From Sorghum bicolor (lineage: Eukaryota > Streptophyta > Magnoliopsida > Poales > Poaceae): DNA of 64,000 bases. Positions 32,178-44,330 of this stretch are shown here, one piece after another (within the stretch, counting starts at the first letter, position 1; every line of letters begins with the position of its first letter). A program made the position numbers and the translations under genes. The notes under the pieces are model-generated. The model searched no databases and had not been told where the DNA came from. It saw only the letters and a list, made by a program, of their open reading frames with translations. The stretch is taken from positions 19,329,161-19,393,160 of the forward strand of contig NC_012873.2 of assembly GCF_000003195.3 (NCBI RefSeq), written 5' to 3'.

Positions 32178-32195
32178 TCCACGGCAACGGCGCCA
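32178..32195 (-). promoter_or_regulatory. Primer-binding site of E1, tRNA-Asp
   Basis: The minus strand reads TGGCGCCGTTGCCGTGGA, one mismatch from the tRNA-Asp complement, next to the 5' LTR. Confidence 0.88.
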
Positions 32196-32202
32196 GAAAG
32201 CT

Positions 32203-33480
32203 TGTTGGGTATTTTAAACGCAAACAGAAAATCCGCAAGCGCACGGATACCGATGTAGCTTTCACCTGGGAGTATTCCAGAGTATCGATTTTCCACAGAG
32301 AACGTGAGTGTACTAATTAAGATCCAAGATCGCCCAAGGATAACTATATGAATATTTTTGGTGGGAAGAGAGGAAGTTTCCTGAGAGTTCTCTAGTTGAT
32401 CTAAGAATCAAGAATTACTTCAAGATTATCTATATCGGGACATTAGAGCACTAACCACAGAAAGAGATGAGAAGGGGGCTAGGAAGGTCTGACTACGGTC
32501 CTACAAACACCGATCCGAACGAGGTGGAATACGTCGACCGTTAGGGTTGTCACTACCCTAAGGCTACCACAACAATCCGCAGGATTGGGTGCAATTCCAG
32601 GTAATTGCAAGACTAAACACCACGTCTAATCTATTAATTACTACTCTAATGTTTCAAAGATTAGAGAACTTGATGCAAGCGGGAATCCAATAAATAACTT
32701 GAATGTAAATAAAAGTAATTAGAGAACTCAGGAGTTATGAATTGAAGAACCTGGAGAACGATGAAGAACGAACCAGATGCTGCAAAAGTATAATGTTGAG
32801 GAAGATCCGACAGATCCGGCACCTCCTCCGCTCTCCTCTTCTCTCTCCCTATTTTCTAGATTACAACTAGAACTAACTAGAACTAGAACTAGAGGAACTA
32901 GAACTAGAACTACATGAACTAGAACTAGATCTAGATGAACTAGAGGTAGAACTAGAAGAACTAGAGGGATCCTCTCTACTTGGATGAAGAATTGAAACCC
33001 TAACTTTGATTCTGTAGAAGAGGTATGATCTCCAGGGGCCAGGGGGTCTGGTTTTATAGTCCCTTCAAGTGAATCTGGGCCGTCGGATCAAACCGACATT
33101 GATCGCACGGTTTTCCTTGATCCTTTAGGTCGGTGGAGCATAATACGCGAAACGGGTCCGAATTGGACACTGTAGCTGGGCGGGCGCCCAGGAGAGTTGG
33201 GCGAGCGCCCTGCCTCCGAGCCCGATCGGCCTCCCGTTCGTTCCCGTGGCTTCTGGAGTCTTCTAGATGGTAGAAAATTGCGCGGCACGTTAATATCTCT
33301 ATGTAAACCCGACGTGTGGGCCTTTCTTCCGTATTTCCTGATAACCCCCTGCAGAAATAGACAAACACCAAAACTTGTGGAATTCTGTCAGATAAAACCC
33401 TAAGTCTAGGTGTTGGTTGCATTTGGATCGTTTTCTATGATTAGTTGATGGTTAAATGTGAGCATTAAGGACCGTCAACA
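32203..33480 (-). repeat. 5' LTR of E1 (L3)
   Basis: 1278 bp, plus-strand TGTTGGGTATT ... CCGTCAACA, followed by target-site copy GCACT. It has the same GC boxes and CTAGTT tract as L1. Confidence 0.93.
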
Positions 33481-33485
33481 GCACT

Positions 33486-34881
33486 GATCAGATTATTTGC
33501 AACATCACCTTGTGTATTGAGCATATAAGGATAATTGTAAAAATATTCCTTCAGGTATTCTTGTCACTAACCTTTCTAGGATTGGAGCAAGTAGATCGGA
33601 TGAATGACAAGCACAAGGTATGTCCAACCAATCATCATACAACATTGAATTAAATTCATCCAAACTTGAATTTTGCAAAATTCGAGCTTGGCGGAGTACT
33701 TTACATAAAAACATCCTTTGCCACGTTGCTATGTTGGTTGTCCCTACCTTTGAGACATGCTCAATTTGTTAAATACTAATCACACTACTTCATCTCCACT
33801 TGAGTAGATCTTTGTGAATGCTCTCATGCTACCTTTATTTGCTTTAGTATATGTCTAGGTTTCGAGTAGTTTCATTTATATGTTAATTAAGCATGGTGCT
33901 TAGTTTAGGGCTGATGATCTTACTTCCAAGGGAGTTTAAATTAAGCATGATGCTTAGGTTAAAATGCCCTCCTAAATCAAATTAGACATGGTGCCTAGGT
34001 TGATTTTTGAGCCGATAGTATGCTATAGTATATATTGGATATTTTGTTGGATTAACCCCTGCAGGAAAAACTTTCAGTATCAACCTGGGAAGTCCTGAGA
34101 TAAACTCACATTGGAGACAAAGAGAGAGACGCATGAAGGTTAACAATTTACACAAGAAAGGCATAGCTCAGAAGAGATGATCCATGGAGGGTGCTACAAA
34201 TACGATGCACAACCGCTAAGAAAGGAAAGCTTCCACAAGGTGATACTTACCATCACTCTTCAAGTAAGGTAACATCTTAAGGTACTTGACTATCACTCTT
34301 ATAAGCTTCTCCTTGGTTCTGGCGTTCACATGAATAAAAAAGACAAACATGTATGATTTACACCTCTAGATTAACCAACCCAATTAATTCAGCATGTTTA
34401 GTCCTTTAATCTTTGTTTATAGTACTACCTTTGTGATCCCACACTCCTAATCATATAAGCTAAAATGTTGCACACTTAATCTTTGGAAGATATATATATA
34501 AAAAAACAACAACAAACATAAGTATAGACAAATTATCTTTCCATTAGGTTGAGCGATCTGATCTGACAAATGTTTTAAATGCTACACTCATGATCTTATT
34601 ATCCATCAACTTTGTCTTGCTCACATGCTTGAGGTTAGAGAAGAGCAAATACACTTTTGGTTCTGTTGGTGTTTTCCACCAACAGGGCCCATGCACTTGA
34701 TCTCTGCCTTGTCTCTATGAGCAGGTACACTTTGAGCAAAATATGAAGGAGTTTTACAACTCCCAGACTCCACCAAGTGAAGAACCCAGATCTACGAGCA
34801 CAAACACACTGGAGATATTGGACACTCAGGCAATCACTACCCTGAGATGCTTGAGGACGTAACTACTGGAGTAACCCCGTT
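33486..34881 (+). other. E2 internal region upstream of protease-like frame
   Basis: 1.4 kb matching E1 30253-31760 in reverse. It contains an antisense open segment (33714-33505), AAGCATGGTGCTTAG-type short repeats (33885-34005), and no recognised domain in sense. Confidence 0.6.
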
Positions 34882-35875
34882 GTGGAAGTAATTACTGATC
34901 TTCTGCCGGTCAAGAGAGACAATCCAGGACGCCCCGTCATCCCGATCTCCATCGGTATGGTGGACTTCCTAGAAGCACTCTGCGACTTTGGCTCCAGCGT
35001 CAACATTATGCCCAGGCTTGCAGATCAGACACTAATTTTTCCAAAGGGAATATTGAAGAATCTCTGCGTCTGAGTTGGTACCTTGTACGCCCCAGCAGAC
35101 TTCGTGGTGATAGAGACCGGTACTGATGAGAGGGCACCCATCATCCTAGGGAGGCCATTCCTGAACACCTCGGGAGCTGTCATCTACGCTAGTGCTACCA
35201 AGATCAGTTTCTACATCAAGGGGAGGAAGGAGACATTTTCCTTCAAGAACAAGACTACACAAGTCTCAGAGCAATCCCGACATGAATTAAGGAAGAGGAC
35301 CAACATGAACAGGAACAAGCAAATGTGGACCAAGTCAGCTAAGATGGTCACTCCAGTTCAAGGAGGTCAAGATCGTTGACTTAAGTCACCATTCCTGACC
35401 AAAAAGGACAACCCAGTCACCTATCAGCTCCTATTCGGAACCATGCCCCTAAAACCGACATACATTCAGCTCGAGATGGCAGATCAGACATTCCGAAAGG
35501 TTGGAGACAAGTACGATCCACCCATCATCCTTAGGAGACCGTTCCTCAGCATCGTTAAAGCAATCATCTACATTGGAACCGGAGAAGTCCACATGCACTT
35601 CCCCTCTGAGAAGGTACGCCGCTGTTTTTATGACCCTAACTATATAGTTGAAGACTCCAAGCAGGTCAGGACAATCAGAGAAGGCAAATCATCAAGGACG
35701 GATGGGCAGACTATGAAGGAGAAGTTGTAAGTTCTGAAGATATACAACTTGAACAGAACTGTCCTGAGGAGACCGTAGCACCGAGTCAGGTGTAGAGAGA
35801 GAAGATAGTTATACACGAAGAGGAGGCGCCGCCGGAACCACCGACTACGCCATCCAGCGAATCCCAGGACGACTG
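34882..35875 (+). pseudogene. E2 retropepsin-like frame, internally deleted
   Basis: Counterpart of 29076-30252. The first domain has CDFGSSVNIMP, but about 22 residues after it are missing compared with E1. A TGA follows (35071-35073), then LYAPADFVVIE ... IILGRPFLNTSGAVIY. A stop at 35377-35379 and a deletion remove the second CDTGS motif, although the following ILRRPFLSIVKAIIY part remains. The frame then decays towards the acidic tail ending near 35875. This copy cannot encode two complete domains. Confidence 0.75.
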
Positions 35876-38025
35876 AGAAAATGGAGAGTCCCGTTCGGAG
35901 GACTTAAAAACACCGAACGCCTGGCCAAGAGGTAAACTTGGTAGTTATCCTTTCCCTTTCAATTATTTAAAATAGATTGCTTAGTTAATCAGGTTCATAT
36001 CATCTCGAAAAGAAAATAAAAATGTTCAAAATAGTAAGCCCCATGTGAGTATGCTCATGGCATAAAACCCATAAGTACATTCACTGTGGTGGCGTAAAAA
36101 TAAAAATATAAAAATAAATTTATGATCCTACTAAAGAGAGTAACATTTTTTGAGGAGGCTCAACATGATAAGGCTAGATATTTATGCTAACACTTAACTA
36201 GTTCCACAAAGCTTTGTTGTCTATTTGAGCTCCACAGAATTCAAGGATCAAAGAAGACTAGGAGAAAGAGAACCTCCTAATCGCTGTCAGGGTGCTGCCA
36301 ACATTCAAATACACCTCCGCCACCTGCTAGCTACATCAGAAGGAATTACGACAAAATCCAGCTTGGGGGAGAGCACCCCCATTTATCCAGCTAAGTGCTC
36401 CACTCATGTTTATATTTTACTCAAATAATAAAAAGATGCATAATCATAAAAACCCAAATAAAGATTTTATGGTTATATATATCTTTACTTAGTTTGCTAA
36501 ATAAATAAATAAATAAAGTTTGCTATGAACCATCATGATAAGCTCTCACATGGAATGATGAATAGTTGCTCTGCCATGACTAGTTCTCAAAATTGAAATC
36601 TCTCTCAAGTTTAGGTATGACTGGTATTAATTAAGATTTGCTCTAAACCTGAACTTGTGGGGAGAATACTTGATCTAAAGTCTAAGTCGTTAATGGATAC
36701 GATATGGGAAGGTTGAGCTGCTGTTTATCTGTTCCTAGAGATGCTAGAATTCTAGAGAATTTTATCTTTGAAAATCTTTAAAATGTTGCATGATGAGTTC
36801 CTGTATGATGAGAGTTTAAATTCCTACCACAGCCATATATACATGCTTGCTAGACTTTGAGCCACACATTTACTTTTTAGTGCTTATGAGCATTGAGTGT
36901 GGTCAAGCTATGTAGACCCTTAGGAACTTGTCATGTGGTTAAATCAAGATTCACTTACACGTTCACTCACACATGCTGCTTCTACTCTGGAAGTACGCAT
37001 CCACATATATCCACCCATTTCCATCTCCAGAACCACCCAAAAATATTCTACTCCTAATTCGGGAGAGAATAGCCAAAAACATTTCTGTTTTCCCCTGTGA
37101 AATAAATGCTCAAGTTATCTTGGTTACTACCACTTGCTACATTATTTCAAGAGATGAGTGCTCTAAAAAAAGAGAAAGAAAAGATACGAGAAAATAAAAA
37201 GGGGCAAGTACCCGGAACCTCGAAAGAAAAGAAAAAGTGAGACGAGAGGTAGAAATGGACAAGTGTCCAACAATAGAATTAGGGGTACAAGATACCCACC
37301 TGAGAGAAAAGAAAAAAAAGAGAAAATATAGAGCATCTCATTCCCCTCAAAAAGCTTCAAAGTGCAAGAAAGGTATGTATCCCCTCAAAAGAGCAAACGT
37401 AGAATTAGACTTTCACCATTGTTATCACCATCATCACCATTGTTATCACCATTCATTCGCCACACATGCATATCTTGATTTGACTTATTGACTTGATCTT
37501 GTGGATCCATAGTTTGACTATGCAATAAATGTATTGTAAGTATGTATTAGCTGTCTCCCACCTATGAGCTCTTGATATCAAAACCTTATTAGAGTAGGGT
37601 GAGAGAGAAGGAAATGCCACTATGCCTCATACTAAAAATACCACATACTTTGAGAGAAGGCATACACCATTACTGCCTTGGTAAGGATCCAGAAATACCA
37701 CAAAAGAGAGACTAGAGGAGTCATACAAGGAATCTCTGAGTTTTATTTGAAAATCTGCAAAAACTCCAGAGCTATAGTTGATCAAGAACAAGAGACATGG
37801 CGCTTGACTAGACCGTTCTATCTTTTAACTGCTCAAGACACAAGTGACGGTTGCAAGCCCCATGGTGGAAGGTAAAATGAGTAAGTTTAAATCTTAACAG
37901 TTTACCCTAACCCAGAGATGAGATCTTGTTTGAACGCATGTGTATCTTTAAGGTATGAAACCACTGCAGAAACTTTGGAGTTTATCTTTGCTCAGGGACG
38001 AGCAAAGGTTAAGCTTGGGGGAGCT
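35876..38025 (+). other. E2 3' noncoding region with polypurine tract
   Basis: 2.15 kb, counterpart of E1 26875-29075 in reverse. Low-complexity A/G stretches occur at 37160-37340. It ends in AAGCTTGGGGGAGCT (38011-38025) directly before the 3' LTR. No gene is supported. Confidence 0.75.
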
Positions 38026-39306
38026 TGTTGACGGTCCTTAATGCTCACATTTAACCATTAAATAATCATGGAAAAGGATCTAAATGCAATCAACACCCAG
38101 ACTTAGGGTTTTATCTAACATAATTCCACGAGTTTTGGTGTTTGTCTATTTCTGCAGGGGATTATCAAGAAATACGGACGAAAGGCCCACATGTCGGGTT
38201 TACATAGAGATATTAACGTGCCGTGCAATTTTATATCATCTAGAAGACTCCAGAAGCCATGGGAACGAAGCGAAGGCCGAGAGGACTCAGGGACAGGGCG
38301 CTTGCCCAAGTCCTTCGGGCGCCCGCCCAGCTACAGTGTCCAAATCGGACCTGTTTCGCGGACCACGCTCCACCGACCTAAAGGATCAAGGAAAACCGTG
38401 CGATTAATGTCGGTTTGATCCGATAGCTTAGATTCATCTGAAAAGACTATATAAGCAAGGCCCCCTGGCCCCTGGAGATCATACCTCTTCTACAGAATCA
38501 AAGCTAGGATTTCAATTCTTCATCCAAGTAGAGAGGATCCCTCTAGTTCTTCTAGTTCTACCTCTAGTTCATCTAGATCTAGTTCTAGTTCATCTAGTTC
38601 TAGTTCTAGTTCCTCTAGTTCTAGTTCTAGTTAGATCTAGTTGTAATCTAGAAAATAGGGAGAGAGAAGAGGAGAGCGGAGGAGGAGCCAGATCTGTCGG
38701 ATCTTCCTCAACATTGTACTTTTGCAGCAACTAGTTCGTTCATCGTCGTTCTCCAGGTTCTTCAATTCATAATTCCTGAGTTTTTTAGTTACTTTTATTT
38801 ACATTCAAGTTATTTATTGGATTCCCGCTTGCATCAAGTGCTCTAATCTTTGAAGCATCAGAGTAGTAATTAATAGATTAGACGTGGTGTTTAGTCTTGC
38901 AATTACCTAGAATTGCACCCAATCCTGCGGATTGTTGTGGTAGCCTTAGGGTAGTGACAGCCCTAACGGTCGACATATTCCACCTCGTTCGGATCGGTGT
39001 TTGTAGGACCGTAGTCAGACCTTCCTAGCCCCCTTCTCATCTCTTTCTGTGGTTAGTGCTCTGATGTCCCGATATAAATAATCTTTGAAGTAATTCTTGA
39101 TTCATAGATCAACTAGAGAACTCTCAGGAAACTTCCTCTCTTCCCACCAAAAATAATTATATAGTTATCCTTGGGCGATCTTGGATCTTAATTAGTACAC
39201 TCACGTTCTCTGTGGAAAATCGATACTCGGGAATACTCCCGGGTGAAAGCTACATCGGTATCCGTGCGCTTGCGGATTTTTCTGTTTGCGTTTAAAATAC
39301 CCAACA
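38026..39306 (+). repeat. 3' LTR of E2 (L4)
   Basis: 1281 bp, partner of 23889-25166, followed by GTCAC. One GC box is altered (GGGCGCTTGCCC near 38297). Confidence 0.93.
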
Positions 39307-39311
39307 GTCAC

Positions 39312-41644
39312 GTGCACTATACGCAAAATGATGAAAGCTCATGATATGCGTATGACAAATATTTAAGACGGATCGAGTTGAGTACAACTTTCCTTCTCGA
39401 TGCAAAGGAGGCTAAACAGTGATTAAAGTGGTTTATAATTTTAGGGTTTTTACCCAAGAGGTTGCATCAGTAATTTAAGACTTTTCTCAATTCCTAATTA
39501 CCCTTAACTAATTAATTATTAAAACTTTTTATCTTAATTAATTCTTAATTAAGTATTAATGACAGTAATTAAGCATTAACATCAAACAATAATTAAGTGC
39601 CAAAGGTCATTAAGGTTAATGACCTTAGGTCATCATACAATCCCAAAATCACTCAAATCCTAATTTGAGTTAAGCTGATTATCACTTAATTATTGTAGGA
39701 TTATTATTAAATCACTAATTAAAGGTATATTGATATTTTATTCAAACCTTATCCAAATACCACCAAATTTTGTGTGAAGCCAGCGAATAATACTCAGAGA
39801 CCTCTCACAAATTTTGGTGATTTTTGGACATACCCATAAATTATTAAAATTCATGGAAATTCTATTTATTAATTAAAGGATGCAATTTTTATATATATGT
39901 AAACTACTAGAAAAATGGAATCTAGTATTTTTCCTGCATTCTACTTAGCTTATAGAACCTACACAAAAATTTTCATTATTTTTGAATCTGCACAACTTTT
40001 CCTATACAAATTCAAACATAATTCAAATCTTGCACAAAAAGAAAAAAAGAAAAGCCACTGTGCTAAAGCGGCCGGCCCGATCACGCCCGGCCCAGGCCGG
40101 CCCGTGTGCTTCCCGCGTCACGTGCGGGTGCTGCTTCTCTCGCGCGGCCACTGACGGGCGGGCCTCGCCCGTCAGATGCTTCCCCTACCTCTCACCACGG
40201 CTCCGGCGAGCTCCAGCCTACCGCCGGTGAGCTCCCAGCCTCCGCGGTAGGGCGAGCTAGCATCTCCAGCTTCTTGTGCATTCCCTCGGACACACAAGAC
40301 ACCCCCTACTCCCTCCTAACCCCCATGCTCGCGTCCACGGCGGACGGGACACTAACCGAGCGAGCACCGACCTCCACAAGCGGGTAGAACGTGGACCAAC
40401 TAGCGCATAAGCTTCAGTGGCTCACCGTGACTTCAACGAAGCAGAAAGCGACGATTGAGAAGCTCGGAGGAGAGCTGGCCACGGTGAAGCGCTTGCGGCG
40501 GTACTTCGGCCGGAGTTGGGGGAGAACGACTTGGTTGAGGGCTACGAGGGGTTAGAGCTTGCGCTAAGGGGCGCAAACGGTGGCTGGGTTCTTGGCGGAG
40601 CTGCTGAGAGGCTCTGGTAGCTTGGAAGGGAACGAGGAAGGCGAATTTGGTGGGCGCAGTAAGCTTGTCGGCGTCGAGGTTCAGAGGGGAAAGGAAGTTT
40701 TTCACCGCCGCGCGGGGCTTTATCCACGCAGTGAAGAGCGTGCTGCGGATGAGGACGCCCGGGCGAGGCCCAGCAAGCAGGCAGCTGCGTGGCCGGGCGC
40801 GTGGCGCTGCTGGTCGCAGCAGCTCAGCCCCGGCGGCTTGCAGTGCATCCCCCCCTGCTCGAGCACTGTAGCAAGCCATATCCAATTATTTTGTTGTTTT
40901 GCAAAATTCTCCCAAAATTTGAACTGGAGCCAAATTTTCACCAAAATGAAAGTTGTTCAGAATTTTAAAAGCTACAAATCATCTTTAATTGCCCAAAGCT
41001 CAATCTGAGTGTAAAAGCTTGAATTTTGCAAAACAGTTTGAATTTCAAATCTCAAATTGGGGGAAATTCCAATTTTGAATTGGGGCAGATTAGAAATTCT
41101 AAAATTACTTTTGATTTTTCTCAATAACTTGAAAAATTCCCAACATGAAAGTTGTTCATATATTTAAGCTCTACAACTTTCATGTTGGTCACTTTTCAAG
41201 ATTCCAAATAGATTTTGAATTAGAGATTCAAATTGGAAAAGGGGACAATTTCTAGAAATCTGTATTTTCAAAATTACTTTGAATTTTATGTTGAAACATC
41301 AAAAACTCAAAACACCAAAGTTGTACATCTTGACAAGATCTACAACTTTGCTTTTGAACTCAACCTCAAATTTTGCTTGGTTTTTAAATTGCACAAAAGG
41401 GGGAAAATCTAAGGTTTTAAAATTAGGGTTTTCCCCCCTTTTTCTCGGAAATCTTCAACACAAGAGATTTCACAACCATGCTAGCATCATCGCACAATCT
41501 AAACACACTTTAGTTTCCTAAGCACAAGCAACCAAAGTAAACTTGTTTTAAGTTGGTGCATCAAGTGGTGCTTAACCAATATGCTATGCAATGCTCATGA
41601 TGTCATGATCCAGTTTTAGTAATCGTAACATCAGGGATGCTACA
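39312..41644 (-). repeat. LTR of chromovirus-like element, 5' portion
   Basis: On the minus strand the LTR opens TGTAGCATCCC at 41644. The interval is AT-rich at both ends, with a GC-rich block at about 40060-40880 that produces long but unconvincing frames on both strands. No protein signature was seen in any of them. It joins 22191-23888 across the E2 insertion to give an LTR of about 4.0 kb. The outer boundary is inferred from TG...CA ends only. Confidence 0.5.
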
Positions 41645-41876
41645 TTACATGCAGTGCTCATTGCTCATTATCCATTGCAAGTCCCTTCCCAGTGGTAAAA
41701 ATATAAATAACGATATCTAGAATACTCCAGGTTAAAATGCTACATCGATATTATCTATGCGCTTGCAGATCTTTTACTTATTTATTTATTCCTAGAAAAA
41801 GCATATAGATTTAATACCCTCACTTCTATATCATGTTAGGGATGACAACCTAACTTAAGTGATGTTAAGTAATTTT
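41645..41876 (+). repeat. Degenerate LTR-end and primer-site remnant
   Basis: The stretch from 41691 resembles the last 100-150 bases of the Athila LTR (CAGTGGTAAAAATATAAATA, then a TATCTATGCGCTTGCAGAT segment). It is followed by TTTTGACACCGTTGCTAGGGA near 41870, which looks like a decayed tRNA-Asp primer site. It runs directly into chromovirus RNase H sequence, so this is an old junction between two unrelated elements. Confidence 0.45.
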
Positions 41877-43857
41877 GACACCGTTGCTAGGGATAGGTTT
41901 AAGCTCGAGTGTGATGAGGCATTCCACAAGTTGAGAACCTTGCTGACATCAGCCCCTGTCTTCGCTCAACCCGATATCGAGAAGCCGTTCGATGTCTTTT
42001 GTGATGCATCCGGTATCGGCCTAGGCTATGTGCTTATGCAAGAAGGTTGAGTCATTGCTTATGTGTCACACCAACATCAAAAACATGAGGTCAATTGCCC
42101 CACTCATTATTTAGAATTGGTAGCAGTGGTTCATGCATTGAAGATCTGGAGGCACTATCTGTGGGGTAATGTGTGTAACATCTAAACTGATCATAAAAGC
42201 CTCAAGTACATCTTTACTCAGCCTAAGTTGAACATGCGACAGCGAAGGTGGCTTGAGTTGATCAAAGATTATAACCTTCAAGTCCACTATCATCCGGGAA
42301 AGGCAAACATGGTGGCGGATGCCTTAAGTCAGAAGTCACATTGCAATTCAGTTAGAATCGAGGATCCTCCTTTGTCGTGTCTTCTGCATCCAGTGGTGCT
42401 TCACCACATTGCTTTGGAAAGTTCTCTTCATAATCGAGTGATCAAGTTGCAAAAGACAGATGTAGGTATCCACCACATAAAAATAAAGATGAAAGAGGAA
42501 GAAACCAAGCATTTTCGGGTTGATGAGAATGCAATTCTCTGGTTTAAGGATAGACTTGTTGTACCAAAGAATCGAGAGCTCCAAAATTAGATTCTATCTG
42601 AAGCTCATTCTTCCAAGCTATCTATTCATCCTGGTAGTAGTAAGATGTATCAGGATCTCAAACCTCTTTTCTGGTGGACAAAAACGAAGAAGGAGATTGC
42701 TGCTTTTGCCACTTGTTGTGACAACTTTTGTCGTGTTAAGGCTGTTCACATGAAACTGGGTCTGCTTCAACCTTTACCAATCACTGCATGGAAGTGGGAG
42801 GAAGTAAGTATGGATTTCATTTTTGGACTTCCACCCTTCGTCAAAGGTTATGACTCAATTTGGGTGATCATAGATAGTCTAACAAAGGTTGCTCGTTTCA
42901 TCTCGGTTTGAACTGAATACCGTCCGCAGTAATACACGGAGTTGTATTTTGAGCACATTGTCCATCAGTATGGTGTACCTCGCACTATCATCTCGGATCA
43001 TAGACTGCAGTTCACTGCTCAATTTTGGGAGTGTCTTCATAAGCAGATAGGTATTCATTGCTGCTTATCATCCAAACGGAATGTGTTAACCAAATCCTAG
43101 AAGACATGTTGAGAGCTTGTGTTCTATCTTCAAAGGGTTCATGGGTAAAATGGTTGCCCTTAGCCAAATTCTCGTATAACAATAGTTACTAGGAGAGCAT
43201 TAGAATGGCTCCTTTTGAAGCCCTGTTTGGTCGGAAATGTCACACTCCTTTAAATTGGGTAGAATCAGGAGAGAGCAGGTACTATAGTATCGATTTTGTA
43301 AAAGAAGCGGAGAAGCAAGTTTGCACAATCCAGCAACATCTAGAAGCTACTCAGGCTCGACAAAAGAGTTATGCTGATAAGAGAAGAAAGCCGATTGATT
43401 TTGTAGTCAGAGATCATGTGTACCTCAAAGTGTCTCCGATGAAAGGGGTACAAAGGTTTGGAGTCAAGCGACAGCTTGCACCCCGCTATGTAGGAACCTA
43501 TCGGATTCATGAAAGGAAGGGAAGGTAGCTTACAAGATTCAGCTGCCGGCTAAGATGCAAGCTATTTTTCCTATTTTCCACGTGTCTCAACTAAAGAAAT
43601 GTCTTCGAGTCCCTGTCGAAAGAGTAGAAATTTGAGGTATCAAGTGGAAGTCAGACTTGGTTTATGAGGAGAAGCCTATGGCGATTCTTGATCGCAAGGA
43701 ATGGGTAACAAGTAACCACGTGATTAAGCTCTACAAGGTTTTGTGGAGTAACCATAGGGAGGAAGATGCTACCTAGGATTAGGAAGACTATCAAACAGAT
43801 GTCTATAAAACTTTCTATGAAAACCAGTAAGCTTCCCAAATCTCGGGATGAGATTTT
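41877..43857 (+). pseudogene. pol: Tekay-like chromovirus pol fragment: RNase H, integrase, chromodomain
   Basis: Fragments in order: RT end/RNase H (FDVFCDASGIGLGYVL near 41990, [10 protein letters not shown] near 42190, then [15 protein letters not shown] near 42290); integrase zinc module (AHSSKLSIHPG ... CCDNFC, about 42600-42730); integrase core start (WEEVSMDFIFGLP near 42800); GPY/F-like end (LAPRYVGTYRI near 43480); FHVSQLKKCLRVP near 43580; and a chromodomain-like tail (LDRKEWVTSNHVIKLYKVLW, about 43685-43750). Stops and frameshifts are frequent (42048, 42185, 42588, 42909, 43526, 43633). Chromodomains target integration to heterochromatin. The 5' two thirds of the element is missing. 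Confidence 0.85.
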
Positions 43858-43986
43858 TGTAAGGGGGAGGGATGTAACACCCTAGTGTTAGGGTTGCATT
43901 CTATCTCTTGCATGACATGAGCATAATCATTATCATCTCATTCCATGAGCATCATATCATGTGGAGCATGTCATTTTATGTGCTAT
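43858..43986 (+). repeat. Polypurine tract and start of 3' LTR of Tekay-like element
   Basis: GTAAGGGGGAGGGA (43858-43871) precedes TGTAACACCC at 43873, a common start for chromovirus LTRs. The LTR is cut by the CACTA insertion at 43987. The TAT at 43984-43986 is the CACTA target site. Confidence 0.75.
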
Positions 43987-44059
43987 CACTACTACAGAAT
44001 GAGGCATTGGTCGATGCCCGAAATGGCCAAAAACCTCGGCCTTTTTGCGGCCCGGGGTT

Positions 44060-44330
44060 AAAGGCCCCTTTAACACCGGTTCGTAACACGAACCGGTGCT
44101 AAAGGGTCCTGCCCAACGGCTACTGACAGGTGCTGTCGGGGCAGGGACCCTTTAGCACCGGTTCGTGCTACCAACCGGTACTAAAGGGACCCCTTTAGCA
44201 CCGGCCAGTGCCACGGGCCGAGGCAAAGACTTTAGCACCGGCGGTTTGGCACACAAACCGGTGCTAAAGGGTGACCCTTTAGCACCAATTTTTGCCCTGA
44301 ACCGGTGCTAAAGCTCCGGTTTATAGGCCC
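44060..44330. repeat. Left subterminal repeats of CACTA element
   Basis: At least eight copies of CTTTAGCACCGG or its reverse complement, many paired as hairpins of the form TTTAGCACCGGTTCG ... CGAACCGGTGCTAAA. In En/Spm such subterminal motifs bind the TNPA-type protein. Confidence 0.88.

Larger units (their letters stand above)
25596..33480 (-). mobile_element. Pol-less LTR retrotransposon E1, nested in E2 in opposite orientation
   Basis: LTRs 25596-26874 (3') and 32203-33480 (5') are flanked by target-site duplication GCACT (25591-25595, 33481-33485). The 5' LTR is followed on the minus strand by a tRNA-Asp primer site (32178-32195). The 3' LTR is preceded by the minus-strand polypurine tract AAGCTTGGGGGAGC. 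About 15 differences by eye separate the LTRs, so it is young. Its internal content matches E2, so both are copies of one non-autonomous family. Confidence 0.93.
23889..39306 (+). mobile_element. Pol-less LTR retrotransposon E2 (with E1 nested inside)
   Basis: LTRs 23889-25166 and 38026-39306 (TGTTGACGG ... ACCCAACA) are flanked by target-site duplication GTCAC (23884-23888, 39307-39311). A perfect tRNA-Asp primer site lies at 25174-25191 and the polypurine tract AAGCTTGGGGGAGCT at 38011-38025. The internal region has a short conserved ORF and a retropepsin-like frame but no RT, RNase H or integrase. It is therefore non-autonomous. E1, a relative in opposite orientation, is inserted at 25596. 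Confidence 0.93.
1..41644 (-). mobile_element. Chromovirus (Tekay/RIRE3-like) LTR retrotransposon, 5' part, split by nested insertions
   Basis: Read on the minus strand, this element starts with an LTR beginning TGTAGCATCCC at 41644 and ending ..ACAGCA at 22191. A primer-site-like GGTATCGGAGCA follows (tRNA-iMet type, usually TGGTATCAGAGC). Then come a leader and a coiled-coil reading frame (44-748). Gag and pol would lie left of base 1, outside the window. Element E2 splits the LTR and the Athila element splits the leader. Once these are removed, the flanks at 777/21851 and 23888/39312 join cleanly at target-site duplications. Rice RIRE3/RIRE8 elements are known to have long LTRs and an extra orf0 before gag, and the same plan is inferred here. 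The second LTR and this element's own duplication are not visible. Confidence 0.6.

Noticed and set aside
40106..40885. Long GC-rich open frames on both strands
   Set aside because: They overlap on opposite strands, have proline/alanine/arginine composition expected from high GC, no domain, and lie inside a chromovirus-like LTR.
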